Source: Parahoeflea olei
GTDB taxonomy: Bacteria > Pseudomonadota > Alphaproteobacteria > Rhizobiales > Rhizobiaceae
Assembly: GCF_001703635.1 (NCBI RefSeq)
Contig: NZ_LQZT01000003.1
Span: forward strand, 91,676 to 155,675
Length of the DNA: 64,000 bases
Reading direction: 5' to 3'
A program made the position numbers and the translations under genes. This document shows, piece by piece, positions 8,454 through 17,800 of this stretch (position 1 is its first letter; each line of letters starts with the position of its first letter). Under the pieces are notes generated by a model. That model did not search any database and was not told where the DNA came from. It saw only the letters and a list, made by a program, of their open reading frames with translations.

Positions 8454-9737
8454 TTAAATTGCTTTCTCGATCTTCGTCAGACCGCCCATATAGGGCCTGA
8501 GCGCCTCGGGCACGGTGATCGAACCGTCGGCGTTCTGGTAATTCTCCATCACCGCGATCAGCGCGCGACCGACAGCCACGCCCGAACCGTTCAGCGTGTG
8601 GACGAAGCGCGTGGCCTTGTCGCCGGGCTTGCGGCAGCGCGCATTCATCCGCCGCGCCTGGAAATCGCCGCAGACCGAGCAGGAGGAAATCTCGCGATAG
8701 GTATCCTGCCCCGGCAGCCAGACCTCGATGTCGTAGGTCTTCTGCGCGCCAAAGCCCATGTCGCCGGTGCACAGCACCACCGTGCGGAACGGCAGTCCGA
8801 GCCGCTTGAGCACGTTTTCCGCGCTCGCGGTCATGCGTTCATGCTCGTCGAGCGACGTGTCCGGCGTGGTCACGGACACCAGCTCCACCTTGATGAACTG
8901 GTGCTGGCGCAGCATGCCGCGCGTGTCGCGACCGGCCGACCCGGCTTCCGAGCGGAAACAGGCGGTCTGGGCGACATAGCGACGGGGCAATTCGTCCTCG
9001 GACAGGATCTCGCCCGCGGCGAGATAGGTCAGCGGCACTTCCGCGGTCGGGATCAGCCAACGACCGTCGGTGGTGCGGAACAGGTCGTCGCCGAATTTCG
9101 GCAGCTTGTCGGTGCCATAGGCCGCCCCGTCATTGACCATCAGCGGCGGATTGACTTCCGTGTAGCCATGCTCGGCCGTGTGCAGGTCGAGCATGAACTG
9201 GCCGAGCGCGCGCTCGAGCCGCGCCAGCGCTCCGGTGAGGATCGTGAAGCGCGCGCCCGACATCTTGGCGGCACGTTCGAAATCCATCATCCCCAACGCT
9301 TCGCCGAGTTCGTAATGTTCCTTCGGCTTGAAGTCGAAAGCCGGCTTGTCGCCGACCTTGCGCAATTCGACATTGCCGCCTTCGTCAGCGCCGACCGGCA
9401 CCTCGTCGAGCGGAATGTTGGGCAGCACGGAGAGCGCATATTTGAGCGCCTCGTCGAGTTCGCGCTCCCTGGCTTCGCCCGCCTGGAGTTCGTCCTTGAG
9501 GGTGGCGACCTCGGCCTTGAGGGCCTCCGCCTTCTCCTGGTCCTTGGCGGCCATTGCCTTGCCGATATCCTTGGAGGCCAGGTTGCGCCGCTCCTGAAGC
9601 GCCTGAAGCGCGCCCACATGGCTGCGGCGCGCTTCGTCAAGCTCGATCAGGGTCTGTGCCTGCGGCGCAGCACCCCGTTTGGCCAGCGCTGCGTCAAGAG
9701 CTGCGGGATTGTCTCGTATCCACTTGATGTCAAGCAT
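8454..9737 (-). CDS. serS: Seryl-tRNA synthetase
   Basis: A 427-residue class II synthetase that charges tRNA-Ser. The start at Met-Leu-Asp-Ile-Lys-Trp is the standard SerRS N-terminus; the extra 15 codons upstream are unsupported. The N-terminal coiled-coil arm (about residues 25-100) is rich in Glu, Lys and Ala. Motif 2 is [20 protein letters not shown], and motif 3 is [16 protein letters not shown] near the C-terminus. It is followed closely by surE and preceded by tatC. Confidence 0.97.
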   Translation of the reverse strand: MLDIKWIRDNPAALDAALAKRGAAPQAQTLIELDEARRSHVGALQALQERRNLASKDIGKAMAAKDQEKAEALKAEVATLKDELQAGEARERELDEALKYALSVLPNIPLDEVPVGADEGGNVELRKVGDKPAFDFKPKEHYELGEALGMMDFERAAKMSGARFTILTGALARLERALGQFMLDLHTAEHGYTEVNPPLMVNDGAAYGTDKLPKFGDDLFRTTDGRWLIPTAEVPLTYLAAGEILSEDELPRRYVAQTACFRSEAGSAGRDTRGMLRQHQFIKVELVSVTTPDTSLDEHERMTASAENVLKRLGLPFRTVVLCTGDMGFGAQKTYDIEVWLPGQDTYREISSCSVCGDFQARRMNARCRKPGDKATRFVHTLNGSGVAVGRALIAVMENYQNADGSITVPEALRPYMGGLTKIEKAI

Positions 9738-9824
9738 GTCAGGTTCCGCTATTCGAATGCAAAGCCCGCGCCGCGACCGCACGCGGCGCTGCTGTCTCGC
9801 GGGAGCGCAGGCGTCGGATGGGGA

Positions 9825-10646
9825 TCAGGCAGAGCCCGACGACGACGGGTCGCCAGCTTCCGCCAGGGCCTCTCTCTGAGCGCGCTGACGCTCCACGAGT
9901 CGGGCGCAATAGATGGCAATCTCGTAAAGAATGATGGTTGGCAGCGCAAGCCCGATCTGGGAAACCGGATCCGGCGGCGTCAGGATCGCGGCGGCGATGA
10001 AAGCCGCGACAATGGCATATTTGCGCTTGTCCTTGAGGCCTTCGCTGGTCACCAGCCCGACCCGCGCAAGCAGCGTCGTCACCACCGGCAGCTGGAACAC
10101 CAGCCCGAACGCGAAGATCAGCGTCATGATCAGCCCGAGATATTCCGATACCTTGGGCAGAAGCATGATCGAGGCTTCGCCCGATCCGCCCGACTGCTCC
10201 ATCGACAGGAAGAACCACATCACCATCGGGGTGAAGAAGAAATAGACCAGCGCCCCGCCCATCAGGAACAGGATCGGCGAGGCCACCAGGAACGGCAGGA
10301 ACGCGCTGCGCTCGTTCTTGTAGAGCCCCGGCGCCACGAATTTGTAGATCTGGGCGGCGATCATCGGAAAGGCGATCACCAGCCCGCCGAACATGGCGAT
10401 CTTGATCTGGGTGAAGAAGAATTCCTGCGGCGCGGTGTAGATCAGCTCGATCTTGCGGTGGTCGAGCCCGGCCCACTGCACCGCCCAGGTGAAGGGAATG
10501 ACCAGCAGGTTGAACAGCTGCTTGGCGAAGGCGAAGCAGAACAGGAACGCCAGGAAGAACGCACCCACCGCCCACATCAGCCGGTTGCGCAGCTCCATCA
10601 GATGCGCAAGCAGCGGCTGCGGCTTGTCTTCGATCTCGTCGCTCAC
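9825..10646 (-). CDS. tatC: Twin-arginine translocase subunit TatC
   Basis: A 273-residue polytopic membrane protein, the receptor for twin-arginine signal peptides. The N-terminal PLLAHLMELRNRLMW motif and six hydrophobic segments are visible, with conserved Phe-Tyr and Pro-rich loops such as TAPQEFFFTQIK. Its start overlaps the end of tatB by 4 nt, implying translational coupling in a tatABC operon. One likely Tat client, the phosphodiesterase at 51497-53488, is in this window. Confidence 0.97.
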   Translation of the reverse strand: MSDEIEDKPQPLLAHLMELRNRLMWAVGAFFLAFLFCFAFAKQLFNLLVIPFTWAVQWAGLDHRKIELIYTAPQEFFFTQIKIAMFGGLVIAFPMIAAQIYKFVAPGLYKNERSAFLPFLVASPILFLMGGALVYFFFTPMVMWFFLSMEQSGGSGEASIMLLPKVSEYLGLIMTLIFAFGLVFQLPVVTTLLARVGLVTSEGLKDKRKYAIVAAFIAAAILTPPDPVSQIGLALPTIILYEIAIYCARLVERQRAQREALAEAGDPSSSGSA

Positions 10647-11350
10647 GCCTTGTCCTCACCCTGCTTGGGTTTGCCCTGCCGGGGCTTTGCGGCGCGCGCG
10701 GCCGGCTTTGCAGCCGCGGGCTTTGCCGGCTTCTCCGCTGCGGACCTCCCCGAGCCGGCCGGGGCCGACGGGGTTTTCGCAGCCGCAGCCTTGGGCTTGT
10801 CGGCAGGCTTTGCCGCCGTTGCAGCCTTGGCCGCGGCGGGCTTTGTTGCGGGTTTGGCCGCTGCCGGCTTCTTCGCCTTGGCGGCGGGCTCCACAGCGCC
10901 TGCGGGAGAGGACGCGGGCGCTGCAACGCCGGAAGCTGCGGCCGGCTTCACATCGGGCGGGCTGTCGGGAAGCTTCATCGTCGCGTCCGGGATTTCGGGC
11001 TTTGGCGCCGCCACCGGCGGCGGCGCGGCCGGCGTCGCCGCCGGCGTATTGACCGATTTCTCGATATCCGACCGGATCGATTTCGCCGAATCCTTGAGCG
11101 GGTTCACCGCGTCGCGGATGGCCTGCATCGGGTTGAGCTTGCGGGCGTCGTCAAGCGATTTCTTGACGTCATCGAGCTCCGCCTCGCGCAAGGCCTCGTC
11201 GAACTGGCCGCGAAACTCGTTGGCCATGCCGCGGAGTTTCTTGGTGGTCCGCCCGAAGGCGCGAAGCATGGGCGGCAGGTCTTTTGGACCGACCACGATG
11301 ATCAGCACGATGGCGACGACCAGAAGCTCTGGCCAACCGATGTCGAACAT
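10643..11350 (-). CDS. tatB: Twin-arginine translocase subunit TatB
   Basis: A 235-residue protein. The N-terminus MFDIGWPELLVVAIVLIIVVGPKDLP is the TatB membrane span plus hinge; key residues are Glu8 and Gly21-Pro22. An amphipathic helix follows. From about residue 110 onward the protein is a long Ala/Pro/Lys-rich low-complexity tail (repeats of AAKPAAK type), which makes it longer than E. coli TatB (171 residues). Such tails are common in rhizobial TatB. It is coupled to tatC. Confidence 0.95.
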   Translation of the reverse strand: MFDIGWPELLVVAIVLIIVVGPKDLPPMLRAFGRTTKKLRGMANEFRGQFDEALREAELDDVKKSLDDARKLNPMQAIRDAVNPLKDSAKSIRSDIEKSVNTPAATPAAPPPVAAPKPEIPDATMKLPDSPPDVKPAAASGVAAPASSPAGAVEPAAKAKKPAAAKPATKPAAAKAATAAKPADKPKAAAAKTPSAPAGSGRSAAEKPAKPAAAKPAARAAKPRQGKPKQGEDKA

Positions 11351-11391
11351 GAAGGCGTCTCCTCACCCGTCAGGGCAACGGGGAATGGGTA

Positions 11392-11592
11392 TCAGCCGTG
11401 ATCCTTGGCGTTTTCCGCCTTGTTTTCAACAGTCTTCGTTTCGGGAGTGGGTTCGTCTTCCCCCATGCCCTTCTTGAAGCTCTTGATGCCCTTGGCAACG
11501 TCGCCCATCAATTCCGGAATCTTGCCGCGGCCGAACAACAGCAGCACGACGACCAGAACGATAATCCAATGCCAAATACTCAGTGAACCCAT
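11392..11592 (-). CDS. tatA: Twin-arginine translocase subunit TatA
   Basis: A 66-residue protein that forms the Tat pore. One membrane helix ([15 protein letters not shown], residues 7-21) is followed by the [23 protein letters not shown] amphipathic helix, quoted here by its ends FGRGKIPEL and GIKSFKKG. The charged tail is rich in Glu and Lys. It is the first tat gene and is followed by tatB after about 40 nt. A GAGAGT-type ribosome site precedes its ATG. Confidence 0.96.
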   Translation of the reverse strand: MGSLSIWHWIIVLVVVLLLFGRGKIPELMGDVAKGIKSFKKGMGEDEPTPETKTVENKAENAKDHG

Positions 11593-11622
11593 GATACTCT
11601 CCTGTATGCAGCCTACCCTGAT

Positions 11623-12726
11623 TTAGGGTGTGTGTCCGTTTCTTTCAAACACCAAAATGTCACGTTCATTGACGGTGACGGAAACATCGCGGACGCCTGT
11701 CCTTAAATGACCGGCGCGGATGCGGGCGTCAATGGGCCTTTCGCCTCCGGCGACGGCAAGCGTGACCAATTCTTCCATTCCGAGGAACCGGCGGGCAACC
11801 ACGCGGGCCGATACGCCGCACGGTGTTTCCGTAACCTCGATCCCCGGCAGCCTTATGGCAACCGAGACTTCCGCGCCATCGGAAAAGCCCGGGGCGTCGA
11901 CGGGGCCGACCGGCGTTTGTGCCTTCCCGCCCGAAACAAAACCGTCGAAGACGTTGATTTCGGAGAAAAAACCAGCAGCAAACAGATTGACGGGACGATG
12001 ATAGAGATCCTCGGCGGTGCCCACCTGTTCGAGCGCACCGTTGCGCAGGAGCGCGATTCGGTCGCCCATGCGCATGGCCTCCTCGGCATCATGGGTGACC
12101 ACCACGGCGGTGGCCCGCGCCTCGCGCAGGATCGCCAGCGTTTCCGCACGCACGCTGTCCTTGAGCCGGGAATCGAGTCCCGAGAACGGTTCGTCCATCA
12201 ACAGCACCGCCGGCCGCGGCGCGAGCGCGCGCGCCAGCGCCACACGCTGCTGCTCGCCGCCCGACAGCGCATGCGGATAGTTGTCGGCATAATGCACCAT
12301 GCCCACCCGCTCGAGCGCCGCCAGGGCCTCGCTGCGCGCGTCGGCGGCAGAAAGCGCGGTCAGCCCGAAGCGGACATTGTCGAGAATGGTCAGATGCGGA
12401 AACAGCGCAAAATCCTGGAACATCAGGCCAATGCCGCGCCGCTCCGGCGGCAGGTTCACCGTGGGCCCCGCGATTTCGCGGTCGTTGAGCAACAGCCTGC
12501 CGCTGCGAAGCGGCTCGATTCCGGCGGCAATGCGCAGAAGCGTGGTCTTGCCCGATCCGGACGGGCCGAGCAGGCACAACACCTCGCCCGGCTCCGCCGA
12601 CAGCGTCACGCCGCACAGCGTTTCCTGCTCACCATAGCAATGGCGCACATCCTCGAACGCCAGCCGCGCGGCGAATGTCACGCCTGCCGTCCGGCGTGCA
12701 TTGGCGGCATTGAGTTGTTGTCTCAC
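11623..12726 (-). CDS. Orphan ABC transporter ATP-binding protein (FbpC/PotA-like)
   Basis: A 367-residue ABC ATPase. Walker A is LLGPSGSGKTTLLRIAAG, the Q-loop is GLMFQDFALFPHL, the signature is LSGGEQQRVALARALA, and Walker B is AVLLMDEPFSGLD. The last 120 residues look like a TOBE-type regulatory domain, as in iron(III), thiamine or polyamine importers. No permease or binding protein is adjacent, since scpB lies upstream and tatA downstream, so its membrane partner must be encoded elsewhere. The substrate cannot be told from sequence; the FbpC resemblance is an inference. Confidence 0.85.
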   Translation of the reverse strand: MRQQLNAANARRTAGVTFAARLAFEDVRHCYGEQETLCGVTLSAEPGEVLCLLGPSGSGKTTLLRIAAGIEPLRSGRLLLNDREIAGPTVNLPPERRGIGLMFQDFALFPHLTILDNVRFGLTALSAADARSEALAALERVGMVHYADNYPHALSGGEQQRVALARALAPRPAVLLMDEPFSGLDSRLKDSVRAETLAILREARATAVVVTHDAEEAMRMGDRIALLRNGALEQVGTAEDLYHRPVNLFAAGFFSEINVFDGFVSGGKAQTPVGPVDAPGFSDGAEVSVAIRLPGIEVTETPCGVSARVVARRFLGMEELVTLAVAGGERPIDARIRAGHLRTGVRDVSVTVNERDILVFERNGHTP

Positions 12727-12758
12727 CTCGGGGATCCCCGCTTCCAGCCTGTTGCGTA

Positions 12759-12778
12759 GTGCCGGTCCGGGCCGGCAC
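12759..12778 (-). terminator. Hairpin after scpB
   Basis: A 7-bp GC-rich inverted repeat (GTGCCGG / CCGGCAC) with a 6-nt loop lies just past the scpB stop. No T-run follows, so termination strength is doubtful. Confidence 0.35.
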
Positions 12779-12786
12779 CACGGGGC

Positions 12787-13545
12787 TTAGTCCTCTGCTT
12801 CACCCATCGGTGTCAAGAGTCCCAGTTCCTCAAGATCCAACTGGGTGATCGGATCCTCGTCCTCGGTCAGCTCGTCATTGGCAGGCAGCACCGGCGCCTG
12901 GAAGTTGGACGGCACCCGCCCCGAAAGCAGCCCCGCGCCCTTGAGTTCGTCCATCCCCGGCAGGTCTCTGAGTTCCTCGAGCCCGAAATGATCGAGAAAG
13001 GCCTGGGTGGTTCCGTAGGTGACCGGACGCCCCGGCGAACGGCGCCGGCCGCGCATGCGCACCCAACCGGTTTCGAGAAGCACGTCGAGCGTGCCCTTCG
13101 ACGTCGCCACGCCGCGCACATCCTCGATTTCGGCACGCGTCACCGGCTGGTGATAGGCAATCGTCGCCAGCACCTCGAGCCCGGCGCGCGAGAGTTTCTT
13201 GACCTCGTTTTCTTCATTCCTAATCAGGAAGCCGAGATCGGCGGCGGTGCGGAATGCCCAGGCGTCGCCGACCCGCACCAGATTGACGCCGCGATGGGCG
13301 TAGCTCTGCGACAGCCGCTGCATCACCCGCCCAACCGGCACGCCCTTCGGCAACTTGCTGACGATCAGGTTCTCCGCGACCGGCGCGCTCGAGGCGAAGA
13401 TCAACGCCTCGGCAATGCGCTCGGCGTCCTGCAGCGCACGGTCCTGAAGCGTTTCGAGCGCCTCGGTGGTCATCTTGTTGTCCTCCGTCTGGCGGTCATA
13501 TCCGCCATCGGCAACCGGCCTTGCGGGACCGGGGTCCATGCTCAT
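12787..13545 (-). CDS. scpB: Segregation and condensation protein B
   Basis: A 252-residue SMC-complex partner with tandem winged-helix domains. The family core runs from AERIAEALIFASSAPV near residue 40 through LEVLATIAYHQPVTRAEIE and GVATSKGTLDVLLETGWV. It binds the kleisin ScpA and helps the SMC-ScpAB complex load and compact the chromosome. The first ATG overlaps the scpA stop as ATGA, supporting coupling. A later Met-Thr-Thr-Glu at 13473 is an alternative start. The acidic tail (TEDEDPITQLDLEELG) is unremarkable. Its partner scpA, immediately upstream, is frameshifted. Confidence 0.93.
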   Translation of the reverse strand: MSMDPGPARPVADGGYDRQTEDNKMTTEALETLQDRALQDAERIAEALIFASSAPVAENLIVSKLPKGVPVGRVMQRLSQSYAHRGVNLVRVGDAWAFRTAADLGFLIRNEENEVKKLSRAGLEVLATIAYHQPVTRAEIEDVRGVATSKGTLDVLLETGWVRMRGRRRSPGRPVTYGTTQAFLDHFGLEELRDLPGMDELKGAGLLSGRVPSNFQAPVLPANDELTEDEDPITQLDLEELGLLTPMGEAED

Positions 13546-13865
13546 GGCCTGCTCCCCGCGGTCGCGGAGGCCTGTGCGGGACGCCGCATGAAAATGGGTT
13601 TGAAGACGCCGTCCTGACGGATTTCAAGGCGGCCTTCCCGCACCAGTTCGAGACTGGCGGCGAACGAACTCGCGATCGCGGTAACCCGTTCTTCCGGATC
13701 GGACAGGTAGCGGATCAGATACTGGTCGAGCGCCATCCAGTCCTTGAGTTCGCCAATCAGCCGGGTCAGGATCACGCGGGCGTCGGCAAGCGACCACACC
13801 CGGCGGCGCGTGATCGTCACCTGCGTCACCATCTGGCGTTGCCGTTGCGCCGCATAGGCGGTCAA
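13542..13865 (-). pseudogene. scpA: ScpA, C-terminal fragment (frameshifted scpA)
   Basis: A 107-codon frame that matches only the C-terminal half of the kleisin ScpA: LTAYAAQRQRQ at the start, WSLADARVILTRLIGELKDW in the middle, then the winged-helix region EERVTAIASSFAASLELVREG. The only start codon is a TTG that overlaps the TGA of the upstream fragment (TTGA). Family members read roughly ...ASLYDLLTAYA... across this point, while here the DNA goes from ...EATF-stop directly to LTAYA in another frame. That is as if about 10 nt were missing. This half would carry the domain that binds the SMC head cap. It may be a broken gene, a split gene made by stop-restart, or an assembly error. Confidence 0.8.
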
Positions 13866-14332
13866 AACGTCGCCTCGAATTGCTGGCTCTTGTCGGTGAC
13901 GGTCGGCTCGGGCTCGCCGCGCGCGAACACGTCGCGGCCGAGCCGGTTGCGGTTGATCAGCCGTGTCGCCGCCTCGCGCATCGCTTCCAGGCGCTTGAGC
14001 CGAAACGCCAGTTGCGCCGCCATTTCCTCGCCGCTCGGCTCATCGCCGCGCGGGCTGTTGGGGATCAGCAGGCGCGATTTGAGGTAGGCGAGCCAGGCGG
14101 CCATCACCAGATAGTCGGCCGCAAGCTCCAGCCTCAGCGCCCGCGCCTTCTCGACGAAGGCAAGATACTGTTCGGCCAGCGCCAGCACCGAAATCCGCGC
14201 GAGATCCACCCGCTGCGTGCGCGCCAGATGCAGCAGGAGATCGAGCGGGCCTTCGAAACCGTCGACGTCGATGACCAGCGACGGGTCGCTGATGGCCCTG
14301 TCTGCCTTGACCTCGTCCCACATCGCATCCAT
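13862..14332 (-). pseudogene. scpA: ScpA, N-terminal fragment (frameshifted scpA)
   Basis: From Met-Asp-Ala-Met-Trp this is 156 codons of a normal ScpA N-terminal half. It has DGFEGPLDLLLHLARTQRVD, then ISVLALAEQYLAFVEKA, the LAADYLVMAAWLAYLKSRLL helix and LNRNRLGRD-type residues (INRNRLGRDVFARG). It stops at ...QQFEATF-TGA in the linker just before the C-terminal half. The start is uncertain; a GTG 50 nt upstream (Val-Ser-Gly-Ser-Asn) also has a GAGG site. With the downstream fragment the total is about 263 residues, close to a full-length ScpA, so the gene looks recently interrupted rather than decayed. Confidence 0.8.
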
Positions 14333-14884
14333 GGGCGTCCTGGCCGGGGACGCCCTGTCGGATGTGCTGCCTTGCCGATTGCTGCCGCTCACGTTTTCAG
14401 CCTCTCGCTCCCGGACTGCAGGGTTCTGCATTCCGACCATGCCCCGCTCCGGCCGGACACCGCGCCGCAGGCGGCCGGTCCGGACCGCAGCTATCTGCGG
14501 GACCCCTGACATTGCATCCTGCGGCGCAAAATGCACCAGTCTCGGGGGCGCAATCCCCAGAAAGCGCGCAGCACGGCGAAAACAGGACGAAAAACCCGAC
14601 GGGACATCAGTCCGGACAGGTCAGCTCGAAGACCGGGCAATGTCCCGCTCCGGCACTCTTCAATCGGCCAAAAAGCGACCGCCTGGAGCGACGACATCGC
14701 CGATCCGGTGCGAATGACAGGGTCTCGCCGCAAGCCTGCGTCCGATTCGCTCATCGGCGCATGATACCCCATCGCCCGGCAATTTGCTGCGTTCGGATCT
14801 GGGCAGGCCTTCAACGGCCAAGGCCGCGCCTTGCGGGCGCGGCCTTGGCAACAGTGGAGCCGGAAGACGTGGGCAGACGTGGGC
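14333..14884. other. Gap between SPOR gene and scpA; nagZ not found
   Basis: About 550 nt without a convincing gene. In many Rhizobiales nagZ (beta-N-acetylhexosaminidase) sits here, but no NagZ motif was seen in any frame. Short frames on both strands (for example minus 14491-14766, starting Met-Gly-Tyr-His) have Arg/Pro-rich composition and no recognisable similarity. A GC-rich inverted repeat lies at 14818-14848. Confidence 0.5.
14818..14848 (-). terminator. Hairpin downstream of the SPOR gene
   Basis: A 13-bp perfect inverted repeat (CCAAGGCCGCGCC / GGCGCGGCCTTGG) with a 5-nt loop lies about 40 nt past the SPOR-gene stop. There is no T-run, but the stem is very stable. Confidence 0.55.
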
Positions 14885-17800
14885 TCAGCGCGAGACGAAG
14901 CAGCTTCCGCCGGCGGCCTTGTAGCGGGCGCACAGCGCATTGGCCTCGTCACGGTTGCCGGCAGCAACCCGGACGCGGTGGAACACGCCCTTGCCGGGAA
15001 TGTCGGCGCGCTGGATATCGACGTTCATGCCGCCGATCACCGAACTGTAGCGGCTCGACAGCGTGCGCCAGGAGGCCTGTGCACCTTCCTCGGTCGGCTG
15101 CGAGGCGATCTGCATGTAATACCCACCCGGATTGGCGGCCGGCGCCGCAGCGGCGGGCGCGGAGGCAACTTCCACGGGCTGCGGCCGGGCTGCAGGCTGC
15201 GACTGGCCGTTATCGACATTGCCGCCTTGCGTGACCGTGCCGATCACGTTGACCGGCTGGTCGGCAGGCCGGCTTTCCGGCACCGGGGCCCGCACCGGCT
15301 GGGTCTGGACCACGCGCACCGGAGCGATCGATTGATCGCTGCCGTCCGCGGGCTGCTGCGCCGTGTCAGCGGGCGCGGCGGCTTCCGCAGTTGCCGTGTC
15401 ACCGGTTTCCGCGGCAGCGGCCGGTTCTTGCGCTGCGGCACTTTCCGCCGGCTGCGTCGCGGTCTCGCCAGTCGCCGGCTGAGCCGCGGCAACTTCGGTC
15501 ACGGGCTCGGGAGCCGGTTCCTCGCGCGCAACGATCGAGCCGTCGGGCTTGACGATCATGGTGCGCACGCGCCGCGGCGACACCACCGGCGCGCCGGACG
15601 CATCGACGCCCGTTCCGGCCTCGTCGCCGCCGGCCGCAAGCCGCTCCTCGGACTTGCCGAGCGCGTCATCACGGCCTTCGAGCGGCAGGATCTCGGGATC
15701 GAGCGTGCGCTGCACCACATCGACCGGCTCCTCGGCGGAATTGACCAGCGCCGGCTGGCCAGAGGCCGTGCTGTCACGCCCGGCGACACGGTCGTAAACG
15801 GCCTTGTCCTGGTTGGGAACGGTGACGCCACCCGGATTTTCCGGCAGCACCTTCACCGGCTCCTTGTCGGCCCGAATGATGCGCGGCCCGCCATCGGCAC
15901 TGGTGTCGTCACCCGAGAGCATCGACCAGCCGAAGGCGCCAAGCCCCGCGAGAACCGCGACACCGGCGACGACGGCCGCGAGCAACGGCCCACGGGAAAT
16001 CCCCCGATCCGCCCCTGCGCCACCGGAGGCTGCTTCCATCGGGTCGACCCGATAGGCCACCGGATCGTCGCGATAGGACCCGGCATTCTGATAGGCAACG
16101 TCCGAAACGCCGTGCCCGGAACGCAATTCCTGTTCGAGCGAACCGTAATCGCTGGAAGCCTCATAGCCATGCGCCGCTGCACCAGCCCACTCCTCGGTCT
16201 CGGCATAGACCGCGGCCGAGGCGAGCTCCGGTCCGGGATCGCTCACATCGGAGGCCTCGATGATGTCGGCGAATTCCCGTTCGATGTCGGTGTCGTAGTC
16301 CGGCTCGACCGGCTGCGGTTCGTCCTGAACCAGTTCCGGCACGCCGAAATCGGCGACGGGCTCGACGACCACATCCGCTTCGGTGATCTGTTCGGGGTCG
16401 AAATAGAAGCCGTCGTCCGCCGATTGCGACACGGTGTCGGAGGTTTCGAAGGCGCCGAACCAGTCTTCCTGATCGGCCGCACCGGCCTTCCCGGGATCGG
16501 CCGCGCTGTCCGCGGCCGGCAGCGGCGACGGATCGGGCACCAGGTTGAGAAAGGCTTCGCTCATCTCGTCGCGCACGACCGCCGCAGGCACCGGCGCTGC
16601 GGCTGTGGCGAGCCAGGCATCGCCGCCATGGGCAGCCGCCTCGTCTTCGCCGGACGCATCCACCTCGTCGGCATCGGCCGGTTCGGGCAAGGTGTCGTCC
16701 CAGTCAGGCGCCACGACGCCTGCATCCTCGGCCAGCACGTCCTCGAGATCGAGTGCGAGATCGAGCGCCAGATCGTCGGCGTCGTCGGCCTTTGCCGCCG
16801 TGCGCTCCGGAAGCGCGACCATGTCCTCGAGTTCGTCCTGCATCTCCTCGCCGACACCGGCTTCGATGTCATCGACAGACCAGGATTCCGCAGAGGAGCG
16901 ATCGCTTGCGGCGCCATTGCCGAAGTCGTCCGCGTCACCGTCCTCGGCGCCGATATCGGCCAGCAGTTCCTCGGCCGCGTCATCGAACACGGAGGCTTCG
17001 ATCTCGTCAGCCAGCGCATCCGGCGCCCCTGCCTCATCGAGTTGAGGGGCCGTGACGCCGGCGCTCGCATCCCAACCGGCCGCGACTTCCGAGCCGCGGG
17101 CAGCCAGCGACTGCTCGAAATCGTCGAGTTCGGTGGAGAGGAAATCCTCGAAATCCACCGCGGCGGCAGGCGCCGGTTCCGGCGCGGCTTGCACTGGACC
17201 GGTGTCTGCTTCGTCGGCATGCGCCACGTCCCACGAATCCGCGACGACCGGCGCTTCCGGTTCCGCCTCATCGCTGTCAGGCATCGGCTCGGCATCCGCC
17301 TCCCACTCGAAGGCCTGTTCCGGTTCGGGCTGCGGCAGCGCGTCTGCCGCGAAACCGGTGTCCTCGGGGTCCTGCCCCGCCGGCTGTGCTACCGATGCGG
17401 CCGTCAGCTGCTGCGCGTCACGCCCCGGCAGGTCGAAACGGAACATGTCGGCCAGCACGTCGTCATCGACGGCGTGATCCTGGACGGGGGCGGCAAAGCC
17501 ATCGGTGGCTGCGGGGTCGGCAGGCCAGGTGGCGGCCTCCTGCGGCGCGTCTGCCCCGGCGGGCAGGCCGGGGTCGTAGGCTTCCCATTCGGGAGCAGGC
17601 TGATCTTCGTCGACCACCGGCGCGGCGGCGTATTCGGTCCGCTCAATCGGCTCTTCAGCGGCAAACACGTTGTCCGGCTCTTCAGCGGCAAACACGTCGT
17701 CAAGCGGCGCAGGCAAGTCCGACGGTTCAGTCGCCTCATCCTCGATCGCGCGCTCGAGCACATCCTCTTCCTCGATGGCGCGCGCCAGCACATCGGCGGT

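Noticed and set aside
7293-11477. 1394-codon plus-strand frame across pcm, surE, serS, tatC and tatB
   Set aside because: It lies antisense to five well-identified genes and has shadow composition. Its length is striking but follows from the codon bias of the real genes.
13862-13868. Programmed -1 frameshift in scpA
   Set aside because: The junction ACG TTT TGA is not an X-XXY-YYZ slippery heptamer, and re-pairing in -1 would put Phe-tRNA on GTT. Stop-restart or a deletion explains it better.
14531-14764. 77-codon plus-strand frame in the scpA-SPOR gap
   Set aside because: Arg/Ser-rich composition with no start signal; no reason to prefer it over several equal-sized frames on the other strand.
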